Part shown: in pieces, positions 9,125 through 17,433 of the stretch | Layout: every line of letters starts with the position of its first letter | Numbering within the stretch: the first letter of the stretch is position 1 | Origin: CAZPAV01 sp964584755 | GTDB lineage: Bacteria; Actinomycetota; Acidimicrobiia; Spongiisociales; UBA5794 | Length of the DNA stretch: 46,199 bases | NCBI GenBank assembly: GCA_964584755.1 | Contig: CAZPAV010000021.1 | Coordinates: 1-46,199, forward strand | Direction of reading: 5' to 3' | Notes under the pieces: model-generated | Seen by the model: only the letters and a program-made list of their open reading frames with translations | Database searches by the model: none | What the model was told of the DNA's origin: nothing | Program-made: the position numbers and the translations under genes

Positions 9125-10476
9125 ACCATCCCATAGGCTGTGGCATCGACTTCGGGACGACGAACAGCTCCATCGCCGTCGCCTACGACGACGAGACCGT
9201 CGAGGTCGTCGCCGTCGAGAGGACGCTTCCCCGGGAGATCCTTCCCTCCCTCGTGTTCCTCCACCGCTCCGGTACTCGACTCGCCGGCGAGGCGGCCGTG
9301 GAGCGCTTTCTCGTGACCGGGGGCCGGCGAACCTCCTGCCAGGACTGCGCGCTCGTCGCTGCCGACGTGGACGGGAGGCTCGCTTCGGATTGTCAGCAGT
9401 TCCGCGAGGCGGGTCGATGTCTGGACGGCCGTCTCATCGCCGGGATCAAGTCCGAGCTCGCCAATCTGGGGTTCACCTCCACGCACTCATGGGCGAGGGA
9501 CTTCACCATGGAGGACCTGGTCGAGGTCGTCATCCGCACCCTCAAGGACCGGGCGGAGCGCCACGTCGGTGAATCGCTCCACCGCGTGGTGATCGGTCGG
9601 CCCGTTGCCTTCCCCGGTACCGGAGACAGCGAGGCCGACACGCAGGACGAGGTCGCGGAGGAGCGACTCACAGAGGCGGCACGGCGGGCGGGGTTCTCCG
9701 CCGTGTCGGTGTACCCAGAGCCCCTCGCCGCTCTGGTCGACGAGCCGGATGAGCCCGGTGTGATGGCGTCGGTCGACTTCGGCGGGGGCACGTTCGACAT
9801 CGCGATCGTGCGTATCGGTCGTGATGGTGTCGGCGAGGTCGAGTCCATCAAGGGCGCGTCGGTGGGAGGCCAAGACCTCGATGCCGCCTTGTTCACGCTC
9901 AAGGTCGAAGCGGCCATCGGTCTCAACGACACGGTGGTGGCGGACGGCAAGGAACGTTTCGTGCCTGCGGAGATCCGAAAGCGGATGCAGACGCTCGCCG
10001 GTCTGCGCAGCCTCCTCAACGATCCCCAGGTGCCGTTCACCCTCGCGTCTCTGCGACGCGATGGGCTCGACACGAGCCGAATCGAAGCGATCCTCTTCGG
10101 GGGCTACGCCTACGACCTCTACCGCACCATCGAGGAAGCGAAGATCGCGCTCTCGAGAGAGCAGGTGGTGAGTATCCGCTTCCGTCGCCCTGGGCTCGTC
10201 CTCGATGAACGCGTGACCCGCGTCGAGTTCGAGTCCGCCATCCGACCGTGCCTCGAGACCGTCGACCGACAGATCGGTGAGGCCATCGCAGAGGCCGAGA
10301 TCGCGCCCGAGGATGTGACGTCGGTGGTCCGAACCGGTGGCTCTGCTCAGCTTCCCGCCTTCGCCGACCTGCTGCGCCGCAGGTTCCCCAACGCCGAGCT
10401 GAGGCGACGTCCGGTGTTCACCAGCGTCGCTCGGGGTCTCGCTGTCGTCGCCGGAGAGGAGGCAATGGATGGATGA
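9121..10476 (+). CDS. YegD-like Hsp70 family protein with Cys-rich insertion
   Basis: A 451-residue actin/Hsp70-fold ATPase. The first phosphate loop is IDFGTTNSS (residues 9-17), the second is VDFGGGTFD, and RTGGSAQLPAF is the adenosine motif near the C-terminus. The length matches YegD-type short Hsp70s, which lack the normal substrate-binding lid of DnaK. An insertion in the first subdomain has cysteines at 73, 76, 91 and 100 (CX2CX14CX8C) and may bind metal. I chose GTG 9121, which overlaps the helicase stop (GTGA) and begins just before the nucleotide-binding fold. The same frame is open far upstream, but that extension is arginine-rich shadow sequence. It may load or recycle the neighbouring SNF2 protein; that is inference. 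Confidence 0.87.
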   Translation: MNHPIGCGIDFGTTNSSIAVAYDDETVEVVAVERTLPREILPSLVFLHRSGTRLAGEAAVERFLVTGGRRTSCQDCALVAADVDGRLASDCQQFREAGRCLDGRLIAGIKSELANLGFTSTHSWARDFTMEDLVEVVIRTLKDRAERHVGESLHRVVIGRPVAFPGTGDSEADTQDEVAEERLTEAARRAGFSAVSVYPEPLAALVDEPDEPGVMASVDFGGGTFDIAIVRIGRDGVGEVESIKGASVGGQDLDAALFTLKVEAAIGLNDTVVADGKERFVPAEIRKRMQTLAGLRSLLNDPQVPFTLASLRRDGLDTSRIEAILFGGYAYDLYRTIEEAKIALSREQVVSIRFRRPGLVLDERVTRVEFESAIRPCLETVDRQIGEAIAEAEIAPEDVTSVVRTGGSAQLPAFADLLRRRFPNAELRRRPVFTSVARGLAVVAGEEAMDG

Positions 10477-11161
10477 GTCCGACCGCAGCGATCAGGAGGA
10501 CCTGTGGATCCCCACCCCCGCCGAGCTGGAAGAGGGTGCCACGCCCGGCGGCAAGCATCCCAGGCGGCGATCGAACCGATCCGGGAGCGCGGCGACTCCC
10601 ACCGGTCGGCCGATCAGGAGACGGATCCGTGAACTCCTTCGGGGCGTGGACGTGCTACGACGTCGCACCGAAGCGAAGGCCCCTCCCCTCACGCCTTCGA
10701 CGGAGGAGACGGCGCGCGATGGCACGCAACCGGGCCTGCCAATCACGGGCGTTCCCGCGTCGCCGGCTCCGTCCGAGTCGCCCGCGCCCACGGTCGGCAG
10801 TGGTCGCGCGGAGGGCTCCGGAAGCGGATCTCGCAGCGAGCGCCCGCAAGTGCCACCCAGGGTTCGCACGCGGGGGAGGGTGGGAAGGATCCGATGGCAG
10901 AAGGCCCCCGTCCAGGAGCGTCCGGTCGAGGTCGTCGACGCGTTCACTACGCGCAAGCGACAGGGAAGGAAGAAGGCGGCCGAGAAGGGCCATGAGATCG
11001 GGGAGTACGAGGAGGAGCGGATCGGCTCGGGTCGATTCACGGCGCGGTGTGCGCACTGTCACCGCAGCGTGACGGTCGTCGTCGACACACCAGAGAGGTA
11101 CACGCCCGCGGCGGCAACATACGCGCTGCGTGGCGACGCCCTGCACTATCCGTGTACCTGA
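10469..11161 (+). CDS. Hypothetical disordered protein with C-terminal zinc-ribbon-like motif
   Basis: A 230-residue protein I do not recognise. Residues 1-130 are rich in Pro, Ser, Gly, Arg and acidic residues and look disordered. Residues 135-185 are very basic. The last 45 residues contain CAHCHRSV and end HYPCT, a CX2C plus HX2C pattern consistent with a small zinc ribbon. The ATG lies inside the end of the Hsp70 gene (8-bp overlap), so it is the third gene of that operon. The composition suggests a flexible nucleic-acid-binding adaptor. Coding status is supported by the coupling and the conserved-looking C-terminus. Confidence 0.7.
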   Translation: MDESDRSDQEDLWIPTPAELEEGATPGGKHPRRRSNRSGSAATPTGRPIRRRIRELLRGVDVLRRRTEAKAPPLTPSTEETARDGTQPGLPITGVPASPAPSESPAPTVGSGRAEGSGSGSRSERPQVPPRVRTRGRVGRIRWQKAPVQERPVEVVDAFTTRKRQGRKKAAEKGHEIGEYEEERIGSGRFTARCAHCHRSVTVVVDTPERYTPAAATYALRGDALHYPCT

Positions 11162-11228
11162 GTGGCGCCCCGAGAAGGGAGACATCAAGAGCCGGTCGCG
11201 CCCGTCCGGCTCCGCCGGCCCGCGTCGC

Positions 11229-12719
11229 TCACACCTCGTAGAGGCGGTCGATGTACCGCTCGAGGAGATCGGCGACGGCCTCGCGGGCAGGGAACGTGGC
11301 GGCCATGCCGTAGATGGGTGCCGCTCCGGTCACCGGCCCGCCCCCGGCGGCCCGCGCCGCGTCGACCGACGCCGCCAGGTCCTCGAGGAACGCGTCGGCG
11401 ACGCCCGGCGCGGTGTGGCGCAGTGTCACCGCGAGATGCACCGCCGGCGGGCGCTGGAGGCCGTTGAGGCTCCATCCCCGCTCCGCCATCCGGGCCATGA
11501 CCTCGTAGACGTCGAGGTCGTCGGCGGTGAACGCGATGACCCACAGCGGGTCGCCGAGGACACGCAGGCCCTCGATCCGTCCGATTCCCTCCCGGATGGC
11601 GGCCGCGGTCTCGAGGATCGCGGCGGTCGCCCGCAGATACCCGGCCTCTCCCATCGACAGCAGGGCCGCCCAGGCGGCGGCGAGCAGCCCGCCCGGACGG
11701 CTCCCCGCCAGGGTGGGGGAGAAGTAGAGGCCCCCGGGCCAGTCGGTGGCGACGGAGAACTGGTGGTGGCGGAGCTCCCGGCCCCGGTACAGCACCACCG
11801 ACGTGCCCTTCGCCGCGTACCCGTACTTGTGGGTGTCGGCCGACATCGAGGTCACCCCGGGGAGGCGGAAGTCGAACGGAGGCACCTCGTACCCGAGACG
11901 CTCCGCCCAGGGGAGCACGAACCCCCCGAGGCAGGCGTCGGTGTGGAACCCGATGCCGCGCTCACGGGCCATCTCGGAGAGCTCGGCGATGGGATCGACG
12001 ACGCCGTGGGGGAAGCCGGGGGCGGATCCGGCGACGACGACGGTGCGGCGGGTGAGCGCCCGTCGCATGGCCACCACGTCGGCGCGCAGGTCCGGCCCAA
12101 CCGGGACCCGAACCTGCCGGTATCCGAGGAACCGGGCCGCCTTGTCGAAGGCGACGTGCGCCGAGTCGGGGATCACCATCTCCGGATCCCGGATCCCGGC
12201 CCGGTCCCGGTACGCCTTCATCGCCATGACGATCGACTCCGTCCCCCCCGAGGTGACGGTGCCGACGATCTCGTCCCCGGCGGCGTCGGCGCCGAGCATC
12301 CCGGCGGTCATCGCCACCACCTCGGCCTCGAATCGCACGACCGAAGGCCAGAGGTCGGCGTGGAGCGGGTTCGATTGGGACTGGAGGGCGTACACCTCGT
12401 CGAGGAACGCCACGTGGGCCGCGTCGCCGTGATAGACCGCCCCCGACGCCCGCCCGGACCGCCACGTCGCCTCCTCGGCGGCGGCGAGCTCGGCGACCCG
12501 GGCGAGGATGTCGGTGCGGTCGAGCGGCTCGGCCGGGAGCCGGTCGAAGCGAGGCGCCCCGGGCGCGCGACGAGGCACCACCTCCTCGAGCATGGCGGCG
12601 TACTCGCTCTCCAGGCGGCTCCGGACCGCCGGGACACGGCTGGCGCCCCGGTACGCCAGCGCGGCGAGACGGCGCGGGAGGCGCCGGAGGAGGCGCTCCC
12701 CGAGGGAGGTCAGGTCCAT
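11229..12719 (-). CDS. PLP-dependent lyase, sphingosine-1-phosphate lyase / Glu decarboxylase group
   Basis: A 496-residue group II PLP enzyme. The cofactor lysine lies in SADTHKYGYAAKG near residue 298, and TSGGTESIVMAMKAY is the phosphate-contact region. HADLWPSV and the length fit bacterial sphingosine-1-phosphate-lyase-like enzymes better than classical glutamate decarboxylases. The start MDLTSL at 12719 is chosen because the 64 residues upstream in frame are Arg/Pro/Thr-rich and overlap the kinase gene. The gap to that kinase is 7 bp, so the two are one operon. Substrate is unknown: it may cleave a phosphorylated amino alcohol or decarboxylate an amino acid. Confidence 0.85.
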   Translation of the reverse strand: MDLTSLGERLLRRLPRRLAALAYRGASRVPAVRSRLESEYAAMLEEVVPRRAPGAPRFDRLPAEPLDRTDILARVAELAAAEEATWRSGRASGAVYHGDAAHVAFLDEVYALQSQSNPLHADLWPSVVRFEAEVVAMTAGMLGADAAGDEIVGTVTSGGTESIVMAMKAYRDRAGIRDPEMVIPDSAHVAFDKAARFLGYRQVRVPVGPDLRADVVAMRRALTRRTVVVAGSAPGFPHGVVDPIAELSEMARERGIGFHTDACLGGFVLPWAERLGYEVPPFDFRLPGVTSMSADTHKYGYAAKGTSVVLYRGRELRHHQFSVATDWPGGLYFSPTLAGSRPGGLLAAAWAALLSMGEAGYLRATAAILETAAAIREGIGRIEGLRVLGDPLWVIAFTADDLDVYEVMARMAERGWSLNGLQRPPAVHLAVTLRHTAPGVADAFLEDLAASVDAARAAGGGPVTGAAPIYGMAATFPAREAVADLLERYIDRLYEV

Positions 12720-12726
12720 GGGGACC

Positions 12727-14277
12727 TCATCGGTCGAGCCATCGGGAGAGGCGGCGGGTCGCCTTGTGGAAGCGGCGGAACGCCTCGTAGGCACGGTCGT
12801 AGACGGAGCGGTTCCGCGCATCGGGGGCGTACGACGCGGCCACCGGGACGAGATCGTCCACCTCGTCCCAGGCGACCTGCCCCAACGCGGCGTGGGCGAG
12901 CATGCCGGCACCGCGCACGTTCACGAGGATGGGATCCGCGGCCTGGAGGATCGTGCGGTCGAGGACGTCGGCGTGGATCTGGCACCAGAGATCGGAGACG
13001 GCGCCTCCCCCGACCATGACGATCGGGTCGAGGCGCCGGCCGGTGAAACGCTCCACGTAGCCGAGGAGCCAGCGGGCGTTGAGGGCGACGCCCTCGAAGA
13101 CCGCCCGCACCATCTCGGCACGTCCCGTGGCGAGGGACTGGGCGAAGAACGACGCCCGGAGGGTGGCGTCCTCGACCGGGGTGCGCTCGCCGTAGAGCCA
13201 CGGGGTGAAGACGACCCCGCCCGCGCCGGGCGGGGCCGCCGCGGCGATCTCGTTCAGCCGGTCGTGGACGTCGCCGTCGCCGTCGGGGAACAGGATGCCG
13301 GCGAGCCAGTCGAGGGTCTTCCCCGCGGTCTCTTGCTCGTCGGCGACGAGGTAGCGGCCCGGGACCGCCGCCGGCAGGGAGGCGATCGAGTGGAGCAGAT
13401 CGGTCTTCTTGAAGGGGACGTGGCACGTGATCCACGCCGACGTGCCGATGTAGAGATGGGCGGCGAAGTCGCGGGTCGTGCCGGCGCCGATCGCCGCCGA
13501 GTGGACGTCGGGCGTGCCGGCGACGACCGGGGTGCCGGCGGGGAGAGCGAGGTGGGCCGCCGCCGTGGCGGTGAGACCGCCGAGGACCGCGGTCGCCGGG
13601 TGGAGATCCGGGACCCGGGATCGCTCCAGACCGGCGAGCCGGAGGAGAGCGGGGTCGTACTCGACGCGGCGGGGATCGCGGTTGTCGGTGAGCCAGTGGA
13701 GCGCGATCGAGTCGAAGGACGCCGCGGCGCGCCCGGTGAGCAGGAGATTCACGAAGTCCTTCGGCTCGAGGAACGTCTCGGCCGCCCGGTACACCTCGGG
13801 ACGCTCGTGGCGGAGGTAGAGGATGTGGGCGATCGGGTCCTTGCCTGAGCCGCTCGGGGCGCCCCCGGTGAGCCGCAGCCAGCGGCGGAGCTTGCCCGGA
13901 GCGAACCCCTGGATCCGCACGGGTCCTCCCACGAGCGCGGGGACGTACCGGGCCCCGCGGGAGTCCATCCAGATGATGGCGTTGCCGACGGGCTCTCCCC
14001 GGCCGTCGACGGCCACCGTGCCGGACCACTGGCCGGTGACACACACCGCGCCGACCCGGGTGGCGGGCACGGGCGCCGCGGCGAGGACGCGACGGGCAGC
14101 CGTCCCGATCGCCTCCCACCACGCCGCCGGGTCCTGCTCGGCGCCTCCGTCCGGCAGGAGGAGGAGCTCCACCGGGGAGAAGGCATCGGCGACCACCTCG
14201 CCCCGTGCGGAGACGAGCGCCACCTTGGGTCCGGAGGTCCCCAGATCGATGGCGAGCGCGTAGCTCGGGTCGCCCAT
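12727..14277 (-). CDS. FGGY-family carbohydrate kinase
   Basis: A 516-residue sugar or polyol kinase of the FGGY family. It has the N-terminal ATPase signature ALAIDLGTSGPKVALVS, the substrate-side motif GQWSGTVAVD, and the C-terminal phosphate loop MVGGGAVSDLWCQIHADVL. Xylulokinase-like members are the nearest in feel, but substrate cannot be read from sequence. ATG 14277 (MGDPSYALAID) sits just before the first beta strand; the 51 codons before it are low-complexity. It is upstream of the PLP lyase with a 7-bp gap. The pairing suggests phosphorylation of a substrate that the lyase then cleaves; that is inference. Confidence 0.88.
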   Translation of the reverse strand: MGDPSYALAIDLGTSGPKVALVSARGEVVADAFSPVELLLLPDGGAEQDPAAWWEAIGTAARRVLAAAPVPATRVGAVCVTGQWSGTVAVDGRGEPVGNAIIWMDSRGARYVPALVGGPVRIQGFAPGKLRRWLRLTGGAPSGSGKDPIAHILYLRHERPEVYRAAETFLEPKDFVNLLLTGRAAASFDSIALHWLTDNRDPRRVEYDPALLRLAGLERSRVPDLHPATAVLGGLTATAAAHLALPAGTPVVAGTPDVHSAAIGAGTTRDFAAHLYIGTSAWITCHVPFKKTDLLHSIASLPAAVPGRYLVADEQETAGKTLDWLAGILFPDGDGDVHDRLNEIAAAAPPGAGGVVFTPWLYGERTPVEDATLRASFFAQSLATGRAEMVRAVFEGVALNARWLLGYVERFTGRRLDPIVMVGGGAVSDLWCQIHADVLDRTILQAADPILVNVRGAGMLAHAALGQVAWDEVDDLVPVAASYAPDARNRSVYDRAYEAFRRFHKATRRLSRWLDR

Positions 14278-14402
14278 GGCGACACGGTAGTCCTCCGGAC
14301 CCGGCCGGAGGACGGGACGCGCCGGGCACGATGGGCCGTGCGACCCATGGTCGGCGGCGCCGGGACGCGATAGGGTGCGAGAGGTCTGAGGAGGACCCGT
14401 AC

Positions 14403-14579
14403 ATGCTCGCAACCTTGCGCGACGCCGCACGGCGGGTGGCCCGTGACGCCCGGGGCGCCAGCCTCGTCGAGTACGCGCTGCTCGTGACCTTCATCGCCAT
14501 CGCCGCCTTCGCCGCCATCGCGCTCTTCGGCTCGGCACTGGGTGGCGAGTACTCGAGCATCGCCTCGAAGATGCCCTGA
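14403..14579 (+). CDS. Flp-family type IVb pilin
   Basis: A 58-residue prepilin. A short basic leader ends in RDARG, followed by ASLVEYALLVTF, the class IVb/Flp signature with cleavage after Gly and Glu at mature position 5. A single hydrophobic helix follows, then a short hydrophilic tail. GAGGAGG lies about 7 bp before the ATG. The gene is monocistronic, divergent from the FGGY kinase and convergent with msrA. No tad assembly, ATPase or prepilin peptidase gene is in the window, so the machinery must be elsewhere. Confidence 0.88.
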   Translation: MLATLRDAARRVARDARGASLVEYALLVTFIAIAAFAAIALFGSALGGEYSSIASKMP

Positions 14580-14614
14580 GCGGGTTCCCTGCGGAACGCG
14601 GCGAGGGTCGCTCA
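14577..14614. terminator. Convergent terminator-like hairpin
   Basis: TGAGCG (14577-14582) pairs with CGCTCA (14609-14614), with an inner stem GTTCC/GGAAC (14584-14588 and 14593-14597) around a 4-nt loop. The outer arms contain the stop codons of the pilin and msrA genes. There is no T-tract. Confidence 0.5.
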
Positions 14615-15241
14615 GGCGTCGAGCCCCACGGGGCAGGCGACGCCGGTTCCGCCGAGCCCGCAGTACCCCTCCGGATGCTTGGCGAGGTACTGCTGGTGAT
14701 ACGCCTCGGCGGGGAAGAACGTCCGCTCGGGGGCGATCTCGGTGGTGATGGGACCGTACCCGGCGGCGGTGAGACGCTCCTGATAGACGGCGCGGGAGCG
14801 CTCCGCCGCCCGCCACTGCTCCGCCGTGGTCCAGAAGAGGACCGAGCGGTACTGCGGGCCCACGTCGTTGCCCTGCCGCTCGCCCTGGGTGGGGTCGTGC
14901 CCCTCCCAGAACGTGGCGAGGAGGACGGGGAGGGCGATCGCCGTCGGGTCGTACACGACGAGCACCACCTCGGCGTGTCCGGTCAGGCCGGTGCAGACGT
15001 CCTCGTAGGTCGGGTTCCGGGTGTGGCCGCCGGCGTACCCCGCGACCGTGGTGAGGACGCCGGGGAGGGACCAGAAGCGACGCTCGGCGCCCCAGAAGCA
15101 GCCCATCCCGAAGAGGATCCGCTGGGAGCCGGGCGGGAAGGGAGGGCGCAGCGGGGCGCCGGTGACGAAGTGCCGCGCACCGGGATCGACCGGGGTCGGT
15201 CGGTCGGGCGGGGCGGCAGCGGGGCGGCGGCGCAGCGGCAT
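14612..15241 (-). CDS. msrA: Peptide methionine sulfoxide reductase A
   Basis: A 209-residue MsrA that reduces the S-epimer of methionine sulfoxide in proteins. The catalytic motif is GCFWGAE with C48. The family signatures GYAGG, TGHAEVV and YRSVLF are present. The C-terminal tail has Cys194 and Cys203 in YCGLGGTGVACP as resolving cysteines for thioredoxin recycling. An N-terminal extension of about 40 proline-rich residues is unusual but lacks signal-peptide character, so the enzyme is probably cytoplasmic. It follows the alpha/beta hydrolase by 7 bp on the same strand. Confidence 0.95.
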   Translation of the reverse strand: MPLRRRPAAAPPDRPTPVDPGARHFVTGAPLRPPFPPGSQRILFGMGCFWGAERRFWSLPGVLTTVAGYAGGHTRNPTYEDVCTGLTGHAEVVLVVYDPTAIALPVLLATFWEGHDPTQGERQGNDVGPQYRSVLFWTTAEQWRAAERSRAVYQERLTAAGYGPITTEIAPERTFFPAEAYHQQYLAKHPEGYCGLGGTGVACPVGLDA

Positions 15242-15248
15242 GAGACCC

Positions 15249-16043
15249 TCAACGCTCCGGTGGGGCGGCGCGTTCCCCGTTCCGGCGCTCCAGCCAGGCG
15301 AGGATCACCGCCACGACCCGCTCCCAGTCGGGATCGAGCATCATGTCGTGGGCCATGCCCGGGAAGAGGACGGGCTCGGTCCGGTAGGCCCGGGCGGTGG
15401 CCGCCACCGCGCGCGGTGGGACGATCGTGTCCGCCTCCCCGCCGAGGACGAGGACGGGGTCGGCGACGCGGCGGGTGCGAACGGGGAGGAACATGCCGAG
15501 GTAGGCGGTGAAGGACTCGTCCTGGAGGCGGTCGAGGTAGGGCGCGGCGACGGCGGTGTCGCGGAAGAGGAGCTCGGTCGCGAGTTCCCGATCGCGGACG
15601 ATCGGTTCCAGGGAGAGGGTGAGGTTGGCGCGCAGGAACGCCCCGGGGGAACGGCGGGCGACGCGCAGGGTCGTCCCGAGCACGCCTCCGGGCGGCACGG
15701 CCGCCATAAGGACCGCCGCCGGGGCGCGACGTCGGGTCAGGTAGCGCTGCACGACGTAGCCGCCCATCGAGTGTCCCACGAGCACCGGCGGCTCGGGAAG
15801 GCCGGCGACGACCGCGGCGAGGTCCGCCACGTACGCCGAGATGGAGGTCCGGCGCAGCCGCCGGCGCCCCGGGCTGTCGCCGTGCCCTCGCAGGTCGAGG
15901 GCCGACGCGACGTACCCGGCCGCGGCGAACGCCCCGAGGAAATGCTCACGCCAGCACCAGGCGCCGTGCCAGGCGCCGTGCACGAAGAGGACGGTGCCCC
16001 GAGCCGGCGTCGTGGGAGTCTCCGTCGCCACGGCGATCTGCAT
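15249..16043 (-). CDS. Alpha/beta hydrolase
   Basis: A 264-residue alpha/beta-hydrolase-fold enzyme. The oxyanion-hole region is FVHGAWHGAW. The nucleophile elbow is GHSMGG with S92, the acid is probably in GGEADTIVPP, and the base is His in GMAHDMM. It resembles esterase and lysophospholipase-like members; substrate is unknown. It lies between the ABC permease gene (34-bp gap upstream) and msrA (7-bp gap downstream), all leftward, so it may be transcribed with the metal-transport permease. Confidence 0.88.
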   Translation of the reverse strand: MQIAVATETPTTPARGTVLFVHGAWHGAWCWREHFLGAFAAAGYVASALDLRGHGDSPGRRRLRRTSISAYVADLAAVVAGLPEPPVLVGHSMGGYVVQRYLTRRRAPAAVLMAAVPPGGVLGTTLRVARRSPGAFLRANLTLSLEPIVRDRELATELLFRDTAVAAPYLDRLQDESFTAYLGMFLPVRTRRVADPVLVLGGEADTIVPPRAVAATARAYRTEPVLFPGMAHDMMLDPDWERVVAVILAWLERRNGERAAPPER

Positions 16044-16077
16044 GAGGCATCGTAGGCTCGTCCGGCCGGCGGAGGGG

Positions 16078-16923
16078 TCACCCCGCTGCGGGTCGCAGGG
16101 CGCGGATCCTGCCGGCGAGCTCGCGGACGACGAGAACGAGGAAGAAGACGGCCACGGCGAGGAACGACATCGTCGCCCCGCCCGCGGTGTCGAGATGGAA
16201 GCTGAGGAGGAGCCCGAAGGCGACCGAGAGGACGCCGATGAGGGCGGAGACGGCGATCATCGCCGGGACGCGACGGGTGAGGAGGGAGGCGGTCGCCGGC
16301 GGCGCCACGAGGAGCCCGAACACGAGGAGGGCGCCCACGGTCCGGAAGGAGGTGACGACGGCGAGGGTCACCATGGCGAGCATCACCAGGTGTGTGCCGC
16401 GCGGGGCGAGACCGAGGAGCGCGGCCTTCTGCTCGTCGAAGGCGAGCACGAGGAGCGGCCGGTAGAACACCGCGGCGAGGAGAGCCACGGTCAGTGCGGT
16501 TCCGGCGCCGAGCCAGAGGTCCCCCGCGGTGGTTCCGAGGACGTCCCCGAAGAGGATCGCGACGACGTTCACCGCGAACGACCCCGATCGGGAGATGACG
16601 ATGATCCCGAGGGCGAGCATCCCCACGAAGAGGAGCCCGATGGCGGTGTCCTCGCCGAGACGCGTCGTCCGGTGGATGACGGCGATCGCACCGATCATCA
16701 CCACCGCGGCCACGACCGCGCCGAGGAGGGGGTCGACGTCGAGGAGGAAGGCGACGGCGATCCCGGGAACGACGCCGTGGGCGAGCGCGTCGCCCATGAA
16801 GGAGAGCCCGCGCAGGACCACCCACGTGCCCACGAGCGAGGTCGTCAGCGCGACGAGGATCCCCGCGGCGAGAGCACGCTGCATGAAGGCGAACCGGAAG
16901 GGATCGAGGAACCAGTCGAGCAT
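16078..16923 (-). CDS. Metal ABC transporter permease (ZnuB/MntB family)
   Basis: A 281-residue integral membrane protein of the ABC-3 family, with about eight hydrophobic segments. Family motifs include GLSFMGDALAHGVVPGIA near residues 39-56 and GALLVFGLLVAPPATA. These permeases import zinc, manganese or iron. ATG 16923 gives MLDWFLDPF, a typical family N-terminus; the frame continues upstream into the Fur gene but that is antisense. It is divergent from the Fur-like regulator and the matching ATPase across a 63-bp region with a candidate operator. No substrate-binding protein gene is nearby. Confidence 0.9.
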   Translation of the reverse strand: MLDWFLDPFRFAFMQRALAAGILVALTTSLVGTWVVLRGLSFMGDALAHGVVPGIAVAFLLDVDPLLGAVVAAVVMIGAIAVIHRTTRLGEDTAIGLLFVGMLALGIIVISRSGSFAVNVVAILFGDVLGTTAGDLWLGAGTALTVALLAAVFYRPLLVLAFDEQKAALLGLAPRGTHLVMLAMVTLAVVTSFRTVGALLVFGLLVAPPATASLLTRRVPAMIAVSALIGVLSVAFGLLLSFHLDTAGGATMSFLAVAVFFLVLVVRELAGRIRALRPAAG

Positions 16924-16945
16924 GGCGGGCCTCCGGGCCGTAGAA

Positions 16946-16960
16946 TGAGAACGACTCCCA
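16946..16960. promoter_or_regulatory. Candidate Fur/Zur-type operator
   Basis: TGAGAACGACTCCCA matches the outer positions of the usual Fur/Zur 7-1-7 palindrome (TGA-AA near the left arm, CA at the right end), although the right arm is imperfect. It lies in the 63-bp gap between the divergent permease and regulator genes. TAGAAT (16941-16946) just before it could be the -10 element for the regulator. Binding here would control both arms of the transporter. Confidence 0.5.
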
Positions 16961-16986
16961 AAACCCGAGTCTACCGGCGGGACCAC

Positions 16987-17433
16987 ATGGAGAGCGGACA
17001 GATCGAACGCGACGTGCGCGCCCGACTCCGGGAGCGCGCCATCCGGTGGACGGAGACGCGACGGCGCATCGTGATCGCCCTCGCCGGGCGCGGGCGGCCG
17101 TCGAGCGCCGCCGAGCTCTTCGCCGCGACGTCCGGCGCGGTTCCCCTGTCGTCCCTGTATCGGAACCTCGCGCTCCTCACCGAGGCCGGGGTCCTCGCCC
17201 GCAGCCACGAGCGCGACGGCGTGGCGCGCTTCGAGCTCGCCGAGTGGCTGCTCGGGCACCACCACCACCTGGTGTGCCTGTCCTGTGGTCGAGTCGAGGA
17301 CCTCGCCGTCCCGCCAGGGGACGACGAGGCGCTCACCGCCCTCGTCGCCCGGGCGGCCGGCCGCCAGGGGTTCATGGTCACGGGCCATCGTGTCGACGTC
17401 GAGGGGCTCTGCTCGCGATGTCGCGCCGCGTAG
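16987..17433 (+). CDS. Fur-family metalloregulator (probable zinc type)
   Basis: A 148-residue winged-helix repressor. Residues 20-75 hold the DNA-binding helix with SSLYRNLALLTEAGVL, typical of Fur/Zur/PerR. The metal and structural-zinc ligands are HHHH (91-94), C97, C100, H134 and the C142/C145 pair near the end. A zinc-sensing Zur role fits the flanking zinc/manganese-type ABC genes, but iron or peroxide sensing cannot be excluded. ATG 16987 begins a normal-length protein, while the frame upstream is antisense to the permease. Its 3' end overlaps the ATPase gene by 16 bp. Confidence 0.88.
   Translation: MESGQIERDVRARLRERAIRWTETRRRIVIALAGRGRPSSAAELFAATSGAVPLSSLYRNLALLTEAGVLARSHERDGVARFELAEWLLGHHHHLVCLSCGRVEDLAVPPGDDEALTALVARAAGRQGFMVTGHRVDVEGLCSRCRAA

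Noticed and set aside
1..11161. A complete canonical DISARM system
   Set aside because: No DUF1998 (DrmB), DrmA-type helicase or phospholipase-D-like (DrmC) gene is visible; only DrmD-like and methylase-like parts are present.
12720..12911. 64-residue N-terminal extension of the PLP lyase
   Set aside because: Low-complexity Arg/Pro/Thr sequence lying inside the kinase gene; MDLTSL at 12719 fits the family.
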